Part shown: positions 32,247 through 40,839 of the stretch, in pieces | Layout: the number at the start of each line of letters is the position of its first letter | Position numbering within the stretch: the first letter of the stretch is position 1 | NCBI RefSeq assembly: GCF_009936035.1 | Contig: NZ_QWEO01000001.1 | Span: 1-64,000, forward strand | From: Neglectibacter sp. X58 | GTDB lineage: Bacteria > Bacillota > Clostridia > Oscillospirales > Acutalibacteraceae | DNA: 64,000 nucleotides | Direction of reading: 5' to 3' | The notes under the pieces: generated by a model | Databases searched by the model: none | What the model was told of the DNA's origin: nothing | Seen by the model: only the letters and a program-made list of their open reading frames with translations | Position numbers and translations under genes: made by a program

Positions 32247-34142
32247 ATGGACAGCATAGAGGAACGGGCGGAAAAAAAGAAGGAACTGCGAAAAAAGGCT
32301 ATGCAGCTTCCCTTGTCCCCAGGGGTGTACATTATGCACGACAAAACTGGGGAGATTATCTACATTGGCAAGGCCAAGGCCCTGAAAAACCGGGTGAGCC
32401 AGTATTTCGGCTCCGACCGCAACCATGAGGAAAAGGTGCGCCGGATGGTGCAGAATGTGGACTGGTTTGAGTATATTGTCACGGACAGCGAGTTTGAAGC
32501 CCTGGTGCTGGAAAGCAGCCTCATTAAACAGAACCAGCCCAAATATAACATCCTGCTGAAGGATGACAAGGGGTACAGCTATATCCGGGTTAGCGGCGGA
32601 AGCTGGCCCCGGATTACCGAGGTGAAAAAAATGGAGGACGATGGAGCCAAGTATATCGGGCCATATTTAAGCTCCTGGTCTATTAAGCAAACCGTTGACT
32701 CCGCCCGGAAGATTTTCCGCTTGCCAGACTGCAATAAAAAATTCCCTCAGGACTTTGGCAAGGGCAGGCCCTGCCTTAACTACTACATCAAGCAATGCTG
32801 CGCCCCCTGCCGGGGCCGCATGGGTGAGGAAGAATATAACGAGGCCTTCCAGCAGGCCCTGGACTTTATCAAGGGGGGCAGCAGCACCTCTGTGCGCGCC
32901 CTTACCGCCAAAATGGAGGAAGCCGCCGGGAACATGGAGTTTGAGCTGGCGGCCCGGCTGCGGGACAGGATAAGCGCCATCAACAAGATGAAGGAGCGCC
33001 AGAAAGTGGTGGCAAGCCGGGTGGAGGAGCAGGACGTGTTTGCCCTGGCCCAGGGTGAAACCCACACCGCCTTTGAGGTGTTCCGCTTTACAGGGGGGAA
33101 GCTCAGCGACCGGGAAAGCTTCCTCACCGAAGGCTGCCAGCCTGACCCGGAGGCCCGGTCGGAGTTTCTGCGGCAGTATTACGGCATACGGGATCGGATT
33201 CCTCCTGTGATTGCCCTGGATGGGGAGATAGAGGACAGGGAGCTTTTGGAGCGGTGGCTTTCGGAAAAGCGGGGGCGGGCGGTACACATTACGGCGCCCC
33301 AGCGGGGAGAGCAGCACCAGCTTGTGCAGATGTGCCGCACCAACGCCGCTGAAAGCATTGCCCAGCACACAGGCACCGCAGGGCGGGACGCTTCCGCCTT
33401 AGACGAGCTGCGCCGCCTGCTGGGGCTGGAAAAGGCCCCGGCCTATATCGAGTCCTACGACATCTCCAACCTCCAGGGCGGGGAGAATGTGGCGGGCATG
33501 GTGGTGTTTGAAAACGGCAGGCCCTTGAAGTCTGCCTACAGGAAGTTTAAAATCAAGACTGTGGAGGGCCAGGACGACTATGGATCCATGCGGGAGGTTA
33601 TCCGCCGCAGGTTTGAGGAATATAAGGCCCATCAGCAGGAGGGGGACGGCACAGGCTTTGGCCGCCTGCCGGATTTAATCCTCTTAGACGGCGGCAAGGG
33701 CCATGTGGCGGCAGTGCAGCCCCTTTTAGACGAAATGGGGATAGCGGTGCCCCTTTTCGGCATGGTAAAGGATGACAAGCACCGCACCCGGGCTATCGCC
33801 CTGACAGGGGGGGAGATTGCCATCAGTTCCACCCGCCGGGCCTTCACCCTGGTGTCCTCCATCCAGGACGAGGTACACCGCTTTGCCATCGGATACCATC
33901 GGCAGCAGCGGAAAAAGGCCGCCATTTCCTCCACCCTTACGTCTATTGAGGGCATCGGCCAGACCCGGGCCAAGGCCCTTTTGAAGCACTTCAAAACCGT
34001 TGCCAATGTGGCGGGGGCAGACCTGCGGGAGCTGGAAACAGCCCCGGGCATGACAAAGCCCGCTGCCCGACGGGTTTTTGAATTTTTCCATGGGAGCCTG
34101 GAGGCGGAAGGGGAAACAGGGGCGCAAAGCCCTGAAAATTGA
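32247..34142 (+). CDS. uvrC: Excinuclease ABC subunit C
   Basis: This 631-residue protein has the GIY-YIG nuclease domain at the N-terminus (SPGVYIMHDKTGEIIYIGKAKALKNRVSQYF), a UVR motif near residue 205, the RNase-H-like C-terminal nuclease (ESYDISNLQGGENVAGMVVFENG, LILLDGGKGHV) and a tandem helix-hairpin-helix end (IEGIGQTRAKALLKHF). It makes both incisions in nucleotide excision repair with UvrAB. I chose the ATG with GGGAGGG upstream, not the 32-codon longer frame that reads through the hairpins. Confidence 0.96.
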   Translation: MDSIEERAEKKKELRKKAMQLPLSPGVYIMHDKTGEIIYIGKAKALKNRVSQYFGSDRNHEEKVRRMVQNVDWFEYIVTDSEFEALVLESSLIKQNQPKYNILLKDDKGYSYIRVSGGSWPRITEVKKMEDDGAKYIGPYLSSWSIKQTVDSARKIFRLPDCNKKFPQDFGKGRPCLNYYIKQCCAPCRGRMGEEEYNEAFQQALDFIKGGSSTSVRALTAKMEEAAGNMEFELAARLRDRISAINKMKERQKVVASRVEEQDVFALAQGETHTAFEVFRFTGGKLSDRESFLTEGCQPDPEARSEFLRQYYGIRDRIPPVIALDGEIEDRELLERWLSEKRGRAVHITAPQRGEQHQLVQMCRTNAAESIAQHTGTAGRDASALDELRRLLGLEKAPAYIESYDISNLQGGENVAGMVVFENGRPLKSAYRKFKIKTVEGQDDYGSMREVIRRRFEEYKAHQQEGDGTGFGRLPDLILLDGGKGHVAAVQPLLDEMGIAVPLFGMVKDDKHRTRAIALTGGEIAISSTRRAFTLVSSIQDEVHRFAIGYHRQQRKKAAISSTLTSIEGIGQTRAKALLKHFKTVANVAGADLRELETAPGMTKPAARRVFEFFHGSLEAEGETGAQSPEN

Positions 34143-34183
34143 AGAAAAACAGGGAATAAACCGCGATAAAATGGTTTAAACAG

Positions 34184-34212
34184 TTGACATATGGAGAAAA
34201 TAATGGGATAAT
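34184..34212 (+). promoter_or_regulatory. Promoter of rsmD-coaD
   Basis: TTGACA (34184-34189), a 17-bp spacer and GATAAT (34207-34212). Confidence 0.75.
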
Positions 34213-34288
34213 ACAGTGAATACACTGGAAGAACAGGGTTTCAGGCAGGATGGCCATATCCCTTGATTTATTACGTGGAGACAAGCGT

Positions 34289-34834
34289 ATGCGCATTATT
34301 TCAGGCACTATGCGGGGCAAAAAGCTTTTGTCATTGGAAGGGGACGCAGTGCGCCCTACCTCTGACCGGGTGAAGGAAGCCCTGTTTGATATACTGCAGT
34401 TCCGCATTGAGGGGCGCAGGTTTTTAGACCTGTTTGCCGGTTCCGGGCAGATTGGCCTGGAGGCCCTCAGCCGGGGGGCGGGAGAGGCTGTGCTGGTGGA
34501 CGCCTCCCGGGCCTCCCAGCAGGTGATAGAAAAAAACCTGCGGGCTTTGGGGCTTGAGGGCCGGGCGCGGCTGGCGCCCATGGATTTCAGGGCTTTCCTG
34601 CACAGCGGCCCAGGCAGCTTTGACATCGCCTTTTTAGACCCGCCCTACCGCACAGGCCTTTTGCAGGAGGCTTTGCCCGCGGTAGCCAGGCACATGAACC
34701 CTGGCGGCATCATTGTGTGCGAGCATCCCCGGGAGGAACAGATGCCGGAGGCGGCAGAGGGCTTTGCCCTGTACAGGCAGTATCGGTATGGGAAGATTAT
34801 GCTGACAAGCTATTGCAGGCCTGTGGAAGAATAG
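34289..34834 (+). CDS. rsmD: 16S rRNA (guanine-N2)-methyltransferase RsmD
   Basis: This 181-residue Rossmann methyltransferase has MRIISGTMRGKKL at the start, the SAM motif FLDLFAGSGQIGLEALSRGA and the catalytic FLDPPYRTG. RsmD makes m2G966 of 16S rRNA. The start follows GGAGA; a frame 13 codons longer has no ribosome site. coaD follows after 23 bp, the conserved order in Firmicutes. Confidence 0.94.
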   Translation: MRIISGTMRGKKLLSLEGDAVRPTSDRVKEALFDILQFRIEGRRFLDLFAGSGQIGLEALSRGAGEAVLVDASRASQQVIEKNLRALGLEGRARLAPMDFRAFLHSGPGSFDIAFLDPPYRTGLLQEALPAVARHMNPGGIIVCEHPREEQMPEAAEGFALYRQYRYGKIMLTSYCRPVEE

Positions 34835-34857
34835 TGCCCCCGAAAAGGAGACAAGCT

Positions 34858-35352
34858 ATGATACGGACAGCAATCTGCCCCGGCAGTTTTGACCCGGTGA
34901 CCATGGGCCATCTGGACATTATCAGCAGGGCGTGCAAGATATTTGACAGGATTATTGTGGCGGTGCCGGTGAACCCCCAGAAGCATTTCAGCTTCTCTGT
35001 GGAGGAGCGCATGGAGCTTTTGCAGCGGGTGTGCGACGGCGCGGGCCTTGCAAATGTGGAAATAGACCGGGTGACAGGGCTGCTGGCGGATTACGCCATG
35101 GAGAAGGGCGCCATGGTGGTGGTGAAGGGCCTGCGTGCCGTGTCAGACTTTGAATATGAATTCCAGCAGGCGCTGGCAAACAAAAAGCTGAACCCGCGCT
35201 TAGAAACCATGTTCCTGCCTACAAGCTCTGACAACATGTTTTTAAGCTCCAGCGTTGTCAAACAGATTGCGGGCTTCGGAGGGGATATCTCCCATTTTGT
35301 GCCCGACTGCATTTTGCATACCATCCAGGAACGCCTTTGTAAACAGGGTTAG
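34858..35352 (+). CDS. coaD: Phosphopantetheine adenylyltransferase
   Basis: This 164-residue protein begins IRTAICPGSFDPVTMGHLDIISRA, with the nucleotidyltransferase TMGH motif, then RGLRAVSDFEYEFQQALANKKL and the ISSSxVK-like SSSVVKQIAGFGGD motif. It makes dephospho-CoA from 4'-phosphopantetheine and ATP. The ribosome site is AAAGGAG. Confidence 0.96.
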   Translation: MIRTAICPGSFDPVTMGHLDIISRACKIFDRIIVAVPVNPQKHFSFSVEERMELLQRVCDGAGLANVEIDRVTGLLADYAMEKGAMVVVKGLRAVSDFEYEFQQALANKKLNPRLETMFLPTSSDNMFLSSSVVKQIAGFGGDISHFVPDCILHTIQERLCKQG

Positions 35353-35408
35353 CGGCAGCCTGCGGGCTTCCCGTCAGGAATCAGCAAAGAAAGGGACGAG
35401 AGTTTTCC

Positions 35409-35888
35409 ATGGCAAATAACCAAGCGACTATTGAAGATCTCATCGACGAAATGTATGACATGCTGGAAAAGGGCTGGAAAATGCCTATGTCCGGCGGCAA
35501 GCTGTTTGTAGACGGCGAGGAGGTCCGGCAGATTCTGGACGAAATTAAGGAAGAAATCCCCGCAGAGGTGCATAAGGCCAGGGCCATTGTGGCAGACCGG
35601 GCGCAGATTCTCAACGAGGCGCAGCGGGAGGCGGAAACCATTATCCGCGTGGCAGAGGAAAAGGCCAGGGCGCTGGTAGATCAGCAGGAGATTGTGCGCC
35701 AGGCCCAGCAGAAGGCCAACGAGCTTATCGCCCAGGCCCAGGCAAAATTCAAGGAAATGCGCAAGGCCAGCAATGATTATGTAGACGATTTAATGCGCCG
35801 CACAGACGAAGCTTTGGCGGAAGGACTGTCTGAACTGCGGAAAACCAGGCAGAATATCAAGGCTTCCCAGCGAAATTCACAAATGTGA
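35409..35888 (+). CDS. Coiled-coil protein of the coaD operon (ATP-synthase-b/DivIVA-like)
   Basis: This 159-residue soluble protein starts ATIEDLIDEMYDMLEKGWKMPMSGGKLFVDGEEVRQILDEIKEEIPAEVHKA and then forms one long coiled coil of about 90 residues rich in Ala, Gln, Glu and Arg (residues 55-145). Similar coiled-coil proteins next to coaD are common in Clostridia and are often loosely labelled ATP synthase subunit B or DivIVA-like. There is no membrane anchor. The real role is unknown. Confidence 0.7.
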   Translation: MANNQATIEDLIDEMYDMLEKGWKMPMSGGKLFVDGEEVRQILDEIKEEIPAEVHKARAIVADRAQILNEAQREAETIIRVAEEKARALVDQQEIVRQAQQKANELIAQAQAKFKEMRKASNDYVDDLMRRTDEALAEGLSELRKTRQNIKASQRNSQM

Positions 35889-35930
35889 CCCGGAAGATTC
35901 CAGCAAATTCAATAAATCCCATGATTTTTA

Positions 35931-35966
35931 GAATTCCCCTCGCTAGATATAGCGAGGGGAATTTCC
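35931..35966 (+). terminator. Terminator
   Basis: A 14-bp perfect stem (aattcccctcgcta / tagcgaggggaatt) with loop gata is followed by a short T run, 43 bp after the coiled-coil gene. Confidence 0.75.
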
Positions 35967-36035
35967 GTTCCCCCACTATCTGCCCGAACATACCATCGTT
36001 CCTTTTCTCAGAAGGGGTCGAACGGATTTTCCGAA

Positions 36036-36064
36036 TTGCATTCAGTGAGCTTCTAGGGTATAAT
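36036..36064 (+). promoter_or_regulatory. Promoter of the mraZ cell-division cluster
   Basis: TTGCAT (36036-36041), a 17-bp spacer and TATAAT (36059-36064). Confidence 0.75.
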
Positions 36065-36072
36065 AATGAAGC

Positions 36073-36132
36073 TGGGTGGTGAAAAGTGGGGAGAAGTTCC
36101 ACGCTGTGGCATAAAAGTGGGGCAGGGTGGCT
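36073..36132 (+). promoter_or_regulatory. Candidate MraZ operator repeats
   Basis: TGGTG at 36077 and TGGGG at 36087 are spaced by 10 bp, as are TGGGG at 36118 and TGGCT at 36128. TGGNN repeats with this period are the known binding sites of MraZ, which represses its own cluster. They lie directly downstream of the -10. Confidence 0.6.
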
Positions 36133-36183
36133 TCTGGTGCAGGCGCTTTTCTCCGGGGCAAAAATCGGAAGGGCGCAGGAATT

Positions 36184-36603
36184 ATGTTGACTGGTGAATA
36201 TCAGCATAATATGGACCAGAAGGGCAGGGTGACAGTGCCTTCCAAGTTCCGGGAGGACTTGGGGGACAAGTTTTATGTCTGCCGGGGCCTGGACGGCTGC
36301 CTGTTCCTTTTGTCACAGTCCCAATGGGACAGCCTGGTGGAGAAGGTCGCGGCCATCCCCCTGGCCCAGGGCAAGGGCATCCAGCGCTATTTCTTCTCCG
36401 GCGCCGCCGAGGTGGAGCCGGACAAGCAGGGGCGCATCCTCATTCCCCAGAACCTGCGGGATCACGCGGGGCTTACCCGGGACGTAACCGTTATCGGCGC
36501 GGCAGTGCGGGCGGAAATCTGGGACGCGGCCCGGTGGGCCGCCTACAATGAAAGCCAGACCGACGAGGCCATTGAGGCCTCCATGAATCTGTTGGATTTC
36601 TAG
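36184..36603 (+). CDS. mraZ: Transcriptional regulator MraZ
   Basis: This 139-residue protein has two AbrB-like SpoVT repeats: GEYQHNMDQKGRVTVPSKFREDL and VEPDKQGRILIPQNLRDHAGL. MraZ binds TGGGN repeats upstream of the division and cell-wall cluster. I chose ATG 36184, not a 19-codon longer frame. Its stop codon TAG is the first three bases of repeat R2b, so an insertion may have trimmed or redefined the C-terminus. Confidence 0.94.
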   Translation: MLTGEYQHNMDQKGRVTVPSKFREDLGDKFYVCRGLDGCLFLLSQSQWDSLVEKVAAIPLAQGKGIQRYFFSGAAEVEPDKQGRILIPQNLRDHAGLTRDVTVIGAAVRAEIWDAARWAAYNESQTDEAIEASMNLLDF

Positions 36604-36784
36604 AGCGTGTACACACAAAGCAATCACACGCATCTTTTCGGGTTATTTTATGGGCTTCTGTGTTAGGAATCCTCGAAGATGCGAAAACGCTTTTCAAACG
36701 TTCGCCTTTCTTGCGGTTCCTGCCTTGAACCCCACTAAATCCCCTCGAAAATCTGCATATTCAACTTATGTGAACACGCTCTAA
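36601..36784. repeat. R2 dispersed repeat, copy b (MITE-like)
   Basis: This 184-bp copy starts tagagcgtgtacacacaaag, and the right end read on the other strand is ttagagcgtgttcacataag. It shares gggcttctgtgttag, cctcgaagatgcgaaa and ttcttgcggttcctgcc with copy a. It occupies the whole mraZ-rsmH gap apart from the rsmH ribosome site. Confidence 0.82.
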
Positions 36785-36798
36785 AACAGGAAGCATAT

Positions 36799-37731
36799 AT
36801 GGAATTTAACCACAAGCCCGTTTTATTTCGGGAAACTATAGAAGCTCTCCATATCCGCCCTGACGGCCTGTACATTGACGGCACCATGGGGGGAGGGGGG
36901 CACTCGGAGGCGATTCTCCAGCGCCTTGCAGGCGGACGGCTGCTGTCTATCGATCAGGATCCGGACGCTATCGCCGCAGGAGGGGAGAGGCTTGCAAAAT
37001 ATCCCCAGTCCACAGTGATCCGGGGGAATTTCGCCCAGATGAAGGAACTGGCACAGGAGCATGGCATTGAGGCGGCAGACGGCATTTTGCTGGACATTGG
37101 CGTTTCTTCCCACCAGTTAGATGCCCCGGAGCGCGGTTTTTCCTATCATCACGACGCGCCCTTGGACATGCGCATGAGCCAGGCCGGCCTTTCCGCCAGG
37201 GATTTGGTGAACACCCTGCCCCAGGAGGAGCTTGCAAGGATTATTGCCCGGTATGGAGAGGATCGCAGTGCGGGGCGGATTGCGGCGGGCATCTGCAAGG
37301 CCCGGGAGCAGGGGGAGATTGCCACCACCCTGCAGCTTGCGGAGATTATTAAGGATTCTGTCCCGGCGGCTGTGCGCAGGGCAGAAGGGCACCCGGCCCG
37401 GCGCACCTTCCAGGCGCTGCGCATTGCGGTGAACGGAGAGCTGGACAGGCTCCGGGAAGGGCTGGAGTCAGCCTTTGTACTGTTGGCCCCCAAGGGGCGG
37501 CTGGCGGTTATCACCTTCCACTCCCTGGAAGACCGGATGGTGAAGCGGGAAATGGCCCGTTGGTGCCAGGGATGCACCTGTCCTCCGGATTTCCCCGTGT
37601 GCGTGTGCGGGAAAAAGCCTCAGGGGAGGCTGGTCTATAAAAAGGGGCTTAGCCCCTCGGCAGAGGAACTGCTGGAAAACCCCCGGGCCAGAAGCGCGAG
37701 GCTGCGGGTTTTTGAGAAAAACGGACAATAA
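36799..37731 (+). CDS. rsmH: 16S rRNA (cytosine-N4)-methyltransferase RsmH
   Basis: This 310-residue protein begins FNHKPVLFRETIEALHIRPDGLYIDGTMGGGGHSEAIL. It has GILLDIGVSSHQLD, ERGFSYHHDAPLDMRM and the C-terminal LAVITFHSLEDRMVKR, all typical of RsmH/MraW. It makes m4C1402 of 16S rRNA. It holds its usual place after mraZ. Confidence 0.96.
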   Translation: MEFNHKPVLFRETIEALHIRPDGLYIDGTMGGGGHSEAILQRLAGGRLLSIDQDPDAIAAGGERLAKYPQSTVIRGNFAQMKELAQEHGIEAADGILLDIGVSSHQLDAPERGFSYHHDAPLDMRMSQAGLSARDLVNTLPQEELARIIARYGEDRSAGRIAAGICKAREQGEIATTLQLAEIIKDSVPAAVRRAEGHPARRTFQALRIAVNGELDRLREGLESAFVLLAPKGRLAVITFHSLEDRMVKREMARWCQGCTCPPDFPVCVCGKKPQGRLVYKKGLSPSAEELLENPRARSARLRVFEKNGQ

Positions 37732-37797
37732 CAGGGGCGCGGCTCCTTTACTATAGAAGCGGTTCGACTGGCAGAAAGCCAAAAGGAGGTGAGCGCC

Positions 37798-38328
37798 ATG
37801 GCAAACTTTTCAGAAGCATATGATTTCGCCTTGTTCGAGGAGCGGAGTGCGGCAGCGCCTGCTGTTGTGGAACAGCCGCAGCAGCAGCCCCGCAGGGAGC
37901 GCAAAGCCCGGGAGAATGTGGTGGAGCTGCCCCAGGAGGGCACGCAAAAGCAGGTTAAGCCCAAGAGGCACGTGTTCCGGTTTGTGGTGTATTTCCTGTT
38001 CTCCAGCGTGGTTTTTATCACAGTGGTTTCCGTGGTGCAAAGCCAGGTGCTGCTTACAGAGCTTACCCAGGAAATAAACACAGTGACAGATGATCTTGCC
38101 AAGGCGGAGAGCGTGGAAATCCAGTTGAATATGCAGGCGGCCCTGCGGATGAACGACGCCCAGGTGGAGCAGTATGCTGCCGGGAAGCTGGGGATGAGCA
38201 AAATTTCCGGCACCCAGGTGACATACATCAACGTGGCCCGGGCCGACCAGGGCAGGGTGCTGCAGGATCTGGACGGCGGCTCGGTGCTGGACAAGCTTCT
38301 GGCCTCTTTAAGAAGCCTGTTTGCCTAA
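37798..38328 (+). CDS. ftsL: FtsL-like cell-division protein
   Basis: This 176-residue protein has a charged, Gln/Pro-rich cytosolic N-terminus (1-60), one transmembrane helix (about 62-85) and a short coiled coil outside (LTQEINTVTDDLAKAESVEIQLNMQAA). That topology, size and position between rsmH and the PBP gene define FtsL; the sequence itself diverges strongly in this family. FtsL links FtsQ/DivIC to the septal synthase. Start: AAGGAGGTGAGCGCC before the ATG. Confidence 0.8.
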   Translation: MANFSEAYDFALFEERSAAAPAVVEQPQQQPRRERKARENVVELPQEGTQKQVKPKRHVFRFVVYFLFSSVVFITVVSVVQSQVLLTELTQEINTVTDDLAKAESVEIQLNMQAALRMNDAQVEQYAAGKLGMSKISGTQVTYINVARADQGRVLQDLDGGSVLDKLLASLRSLFA

Positions 38329-38504
38329 AGGAATTTGCTCCCGCGGGGTTATAGCGGGGGCTTGGCGGGAATAACAATAGTAACAGAAAAGCGGTGAAAT
38401 GGGGGGAGATGCGGCCTGCCCCGCTTTTTCTTTATAGCGGCATGCATGAAAGCAGAACGGCTGAAAAATCCGGGCATAGGCCCTGAAAAGGACGGTGAAG
38501 GCGG

Positions 38505-40787
38505 ATGCCAAAAGGAATGGCGGAGAAAATGCGCCATAAGGCCATGGGGCTGACGGCGGCGCTGGTGATAATAGGGTTTGGGGCGGCGGCTGTAAGCCTG
38601 TTCCACTGGCAGATTATGCGGGGGGAGGAGATGAAAACCGCGGCCATGGATCAGAGCCTGCGAAGCACCTCCCTGCCTGCCATGCGGGGATCTATTTACG
38701 ACGCTACCGGCACCAAGGTGCTGGCCCAGAGCGCCAGCGTGTGGACAGTGGTGCTGGAACCCTACTTTATAGCGGGGGACGAGGAGCTGCGGCGCACCAT
38801 AGCTTCCGGCCTTGCGCCCATACTGGATCTGGACGAGGAGGAGCTTTACCAGAAAACCGGGAAGAAAGACTCTTTCTATGAAGTGATAAAGCGCAAGATT
38901 GAATCTGACACCCGGGACGCGGTGAATAATTTCCTGCAAGAGCATGGGATTGACTCTGGCGTGCGGCTGATTGACGATTACAAGCGCTATTACCCCTACG
39001 GAACAGTGGCCTCCAACATCCTGGGCTTTACAGGCATGGACGGCAACGGCCTGGAGGGGCTGGAGCTTTATTATGACGACGAGCTTAGCGGCACGCCGGG
39101 CCGCATGGTTTCCGCCCGCAACGGCTGGAACCTGGATATGCCCTTTGAAAAGGAGCAGATGGTGCCGGCGGAGAATGGGTATGATTTGGTGCTCACCATT
39201 GACGAGACAGTGCAGAGCATTTTGAAAAAGTACCTGGCAGAGGGCATTGAAAAATACCAGGTGAAAAACGGCGCGGTGGCCATTATGATGGACGTGAAAA
39301 CCGGCGGGGTTATCGGCCTTTCCACAAAGCCCGACTATGACCCCAACGATCCCTTTACAGTCCTGGATGAAAGTATGCTGGCGGATATTGAGGCTTTGCC
39401 GGACGATGAGCAGGATGAGGCCTACAGCGCCGCTTTGAACCGCCAGTGGCGCAACAAGGCTGTGGCGGATACGTATATCCCCGGCTCGGTGTTTAAAATG
39501 TGCGTAGGCTCCATGGGCCTGGAGGAAGGCGTGATTGAGGAGGCCAGCAGCTACACCTGCGATGGATCTGTGAAATTTGACGGCATGAAGGATCCCATTT
39601 CCTGCTGGAAACATGCGGGCCATGGCACTACCACCTTCCGGGAAGGGCTGTGCAACTCCTGCAACCCCTGGTTTATGCATATTGGCGGGCTTTTGGGGGC
39701 GGAAACCTTCTCCAAATACCGGGAAGCTTTTGGCTTTACGGAAAAGACAGGCATAGACCTGCCTGGTGAATCCTACAGTATCTACCACAGCACGGAAGCT
39801 TTAGGCCCGGTAGAGCTTGCCTGCGAATCTTTCGGGCAGAACTTTACCATCACCCCTGTGCAGATGATTACCGCAAGCTGCGTAATTGCCAACGGCGGAT
39901 ATCTGGTGCGGCCCCATGTGGTGGATCGCATTGTGGACGAGGAGGGGAACATTGTCAAGACGGCGGACACCACCTACCGCCGGCAGGTGATTTCGGAAAA
40001 GACAGCCTCCACCATTGCGGACATCCTCCGGCAGAACGCGGAGGTGGGAACGGCCAACGGCGGCTATGTGATGGGATACCGGGTGTGCGGTAAGACAGGC
40101 ACCTCGGAAAAGGTGGATAAGCACAACCAGGACAGATCCAAGCCCATGGAATACATAGCCTCCTATTGCGGCTTTGCGCCGGCAGAGGATCCCCAGTATG
40201 CCCTGCTGGTGTTCTTTGACGAGCCTGGCGGGGACGATCTCCAGAACAACCAGACCGGCGGCAACGCGGTGGCAGGGCCTATCTTCTCTAAAATTATGGA
40301 GGAGGTGCTGCCTTACCTGGGGGTGGACGCCCAGTATACAGAGGACGAATATGAGCAGCTTGACATGGTGTCCCCCTCTGTTGCAGGCAAAACCCTGGAG
40401 GAAGCCTATAGCCTGCTGGAGGATATGGGCCTTACCTACAGCGTAATCGGCAGCGAGGACGGGGACGCGGTTATCACCCAGCAGATTCCTGAAAGCGGCG
40501 GGGCCGTACCCAAGGGCGGCAAGGTGGTACTGTACACTGAGGGCTATGACGAGGACAGCACCCTGGTGGAAGTGCCTGATTTCAGCGGCTATGACCTGGC
40601 AAACGCCATCTATGTTGCCAGCATTAACGGCCTGCAGGTAAGCGTCAAGGGCGCTTCCGTCAATGGCACCACTGTCAGCCTGCAAAGCATAGACCCAGGC
40701 GACAGAGTGAAGCTGGGAACGGTTATCACCCTGACATTCGTGGAAAATGTGGTGACAGACGTGCCCACAGTGGAGCTAGACGAGTAG
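38505..40787 (+). CDS. Class B penicillin-binding protein with two PASTA domains (FtsI/SpoVD type)
   Basis: This 760-residue transpeptidase has an N-terminal membrane anchor (about 14-32), a dimerisation domain, and the catalytic motifs SxxK (S328 in YIPGSVFKM), SxN (S385-C-N387) and KTG (K530 in VCGKTGTSE). Two PASTA domains follow (about 625-690 and 695-755) with PSVAGKTLEEAYSLL and VPDFSGYDLANAIYVA. It cross-links septal or spore-cortex peptidoglycan with FtsW/SpoVE. PBP2x-like and SpoVD-like assignments cannot be separated from sequence alone. Confidence 0.94.
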   Translation: MPKGMAEKMRHKAMGLTAALVIIGFGAAAVSLFHWQIMRGEEMKTAAMDQSLRSTSLPAMRGSIYDATGTKVLAQSASVWTVVLEPYFIAGDEELRRTIASGLAPILDLDEEELYQKTGKKDSFYEVIKRKIESDTRDAVNNFLQEHGIDSGVRLIDDYKRYYPYGTVASNILGFTGMDGNGLEGLELYYDDELSGTPGRMVSARNGWNLDMPFEKEQMVPAENGYDLVLTIDETVQSILKKYLAEGIEKYQVKNGAVAIMMDVKTGGVIGLSTKPDYDPNDPFTVLDESMLADIEALPDDEQDEAYSAALNRQWRNKAVADTYIPGSVFKMCVGSMGLEEGVIEEASSYTCDGSVKFDGMKDPISCWKHAGHGTTTFREGLCNSCNPWFMHIGGLLGAETFSKYREAFGFTEKTGIDLPGESYSIYHSTEALGPVELACESFGQNFTITPVQMITASCVIANGGYLVRPHVVDRIVDEEGNIVKTADTTYRRQVISEKTASTIADILRQNAEVGTANGGYVMGYRVCGKTGTSEKVDKHNQDRSKPMEYIASYCGFAPAEDPQYALLVFFDEPGGDDLQNNQTGGNAVAGPIFSKIMEEVLPYLGVDAQYTEDEYEQLDMVSPSVAGKTLEEAYSLLEDMGLTYSVIGSEDGDAVITQQIPESGGAVPKGGKVVLYTEGYDEDSTLVEVPDFSGYDLANAIYVASINGLQVSVKGASVNGTTVSLQSIDPGDRVKLGTVITLTFVENVVTDVPTVELDE

Positions 40788-40839
40788 CGCCATAGGGCAG
40801 GGGCAGCGAGAGGAAAAAAGAGGGAAGGCAGGATAAAAC

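Noticed and set aside
38349-39788. 479-codon open frame on the minus strand
   Set aside because: Antisense to the penicillin-binding protein gene; no domain seen, and high GC makes long antisense frames common.
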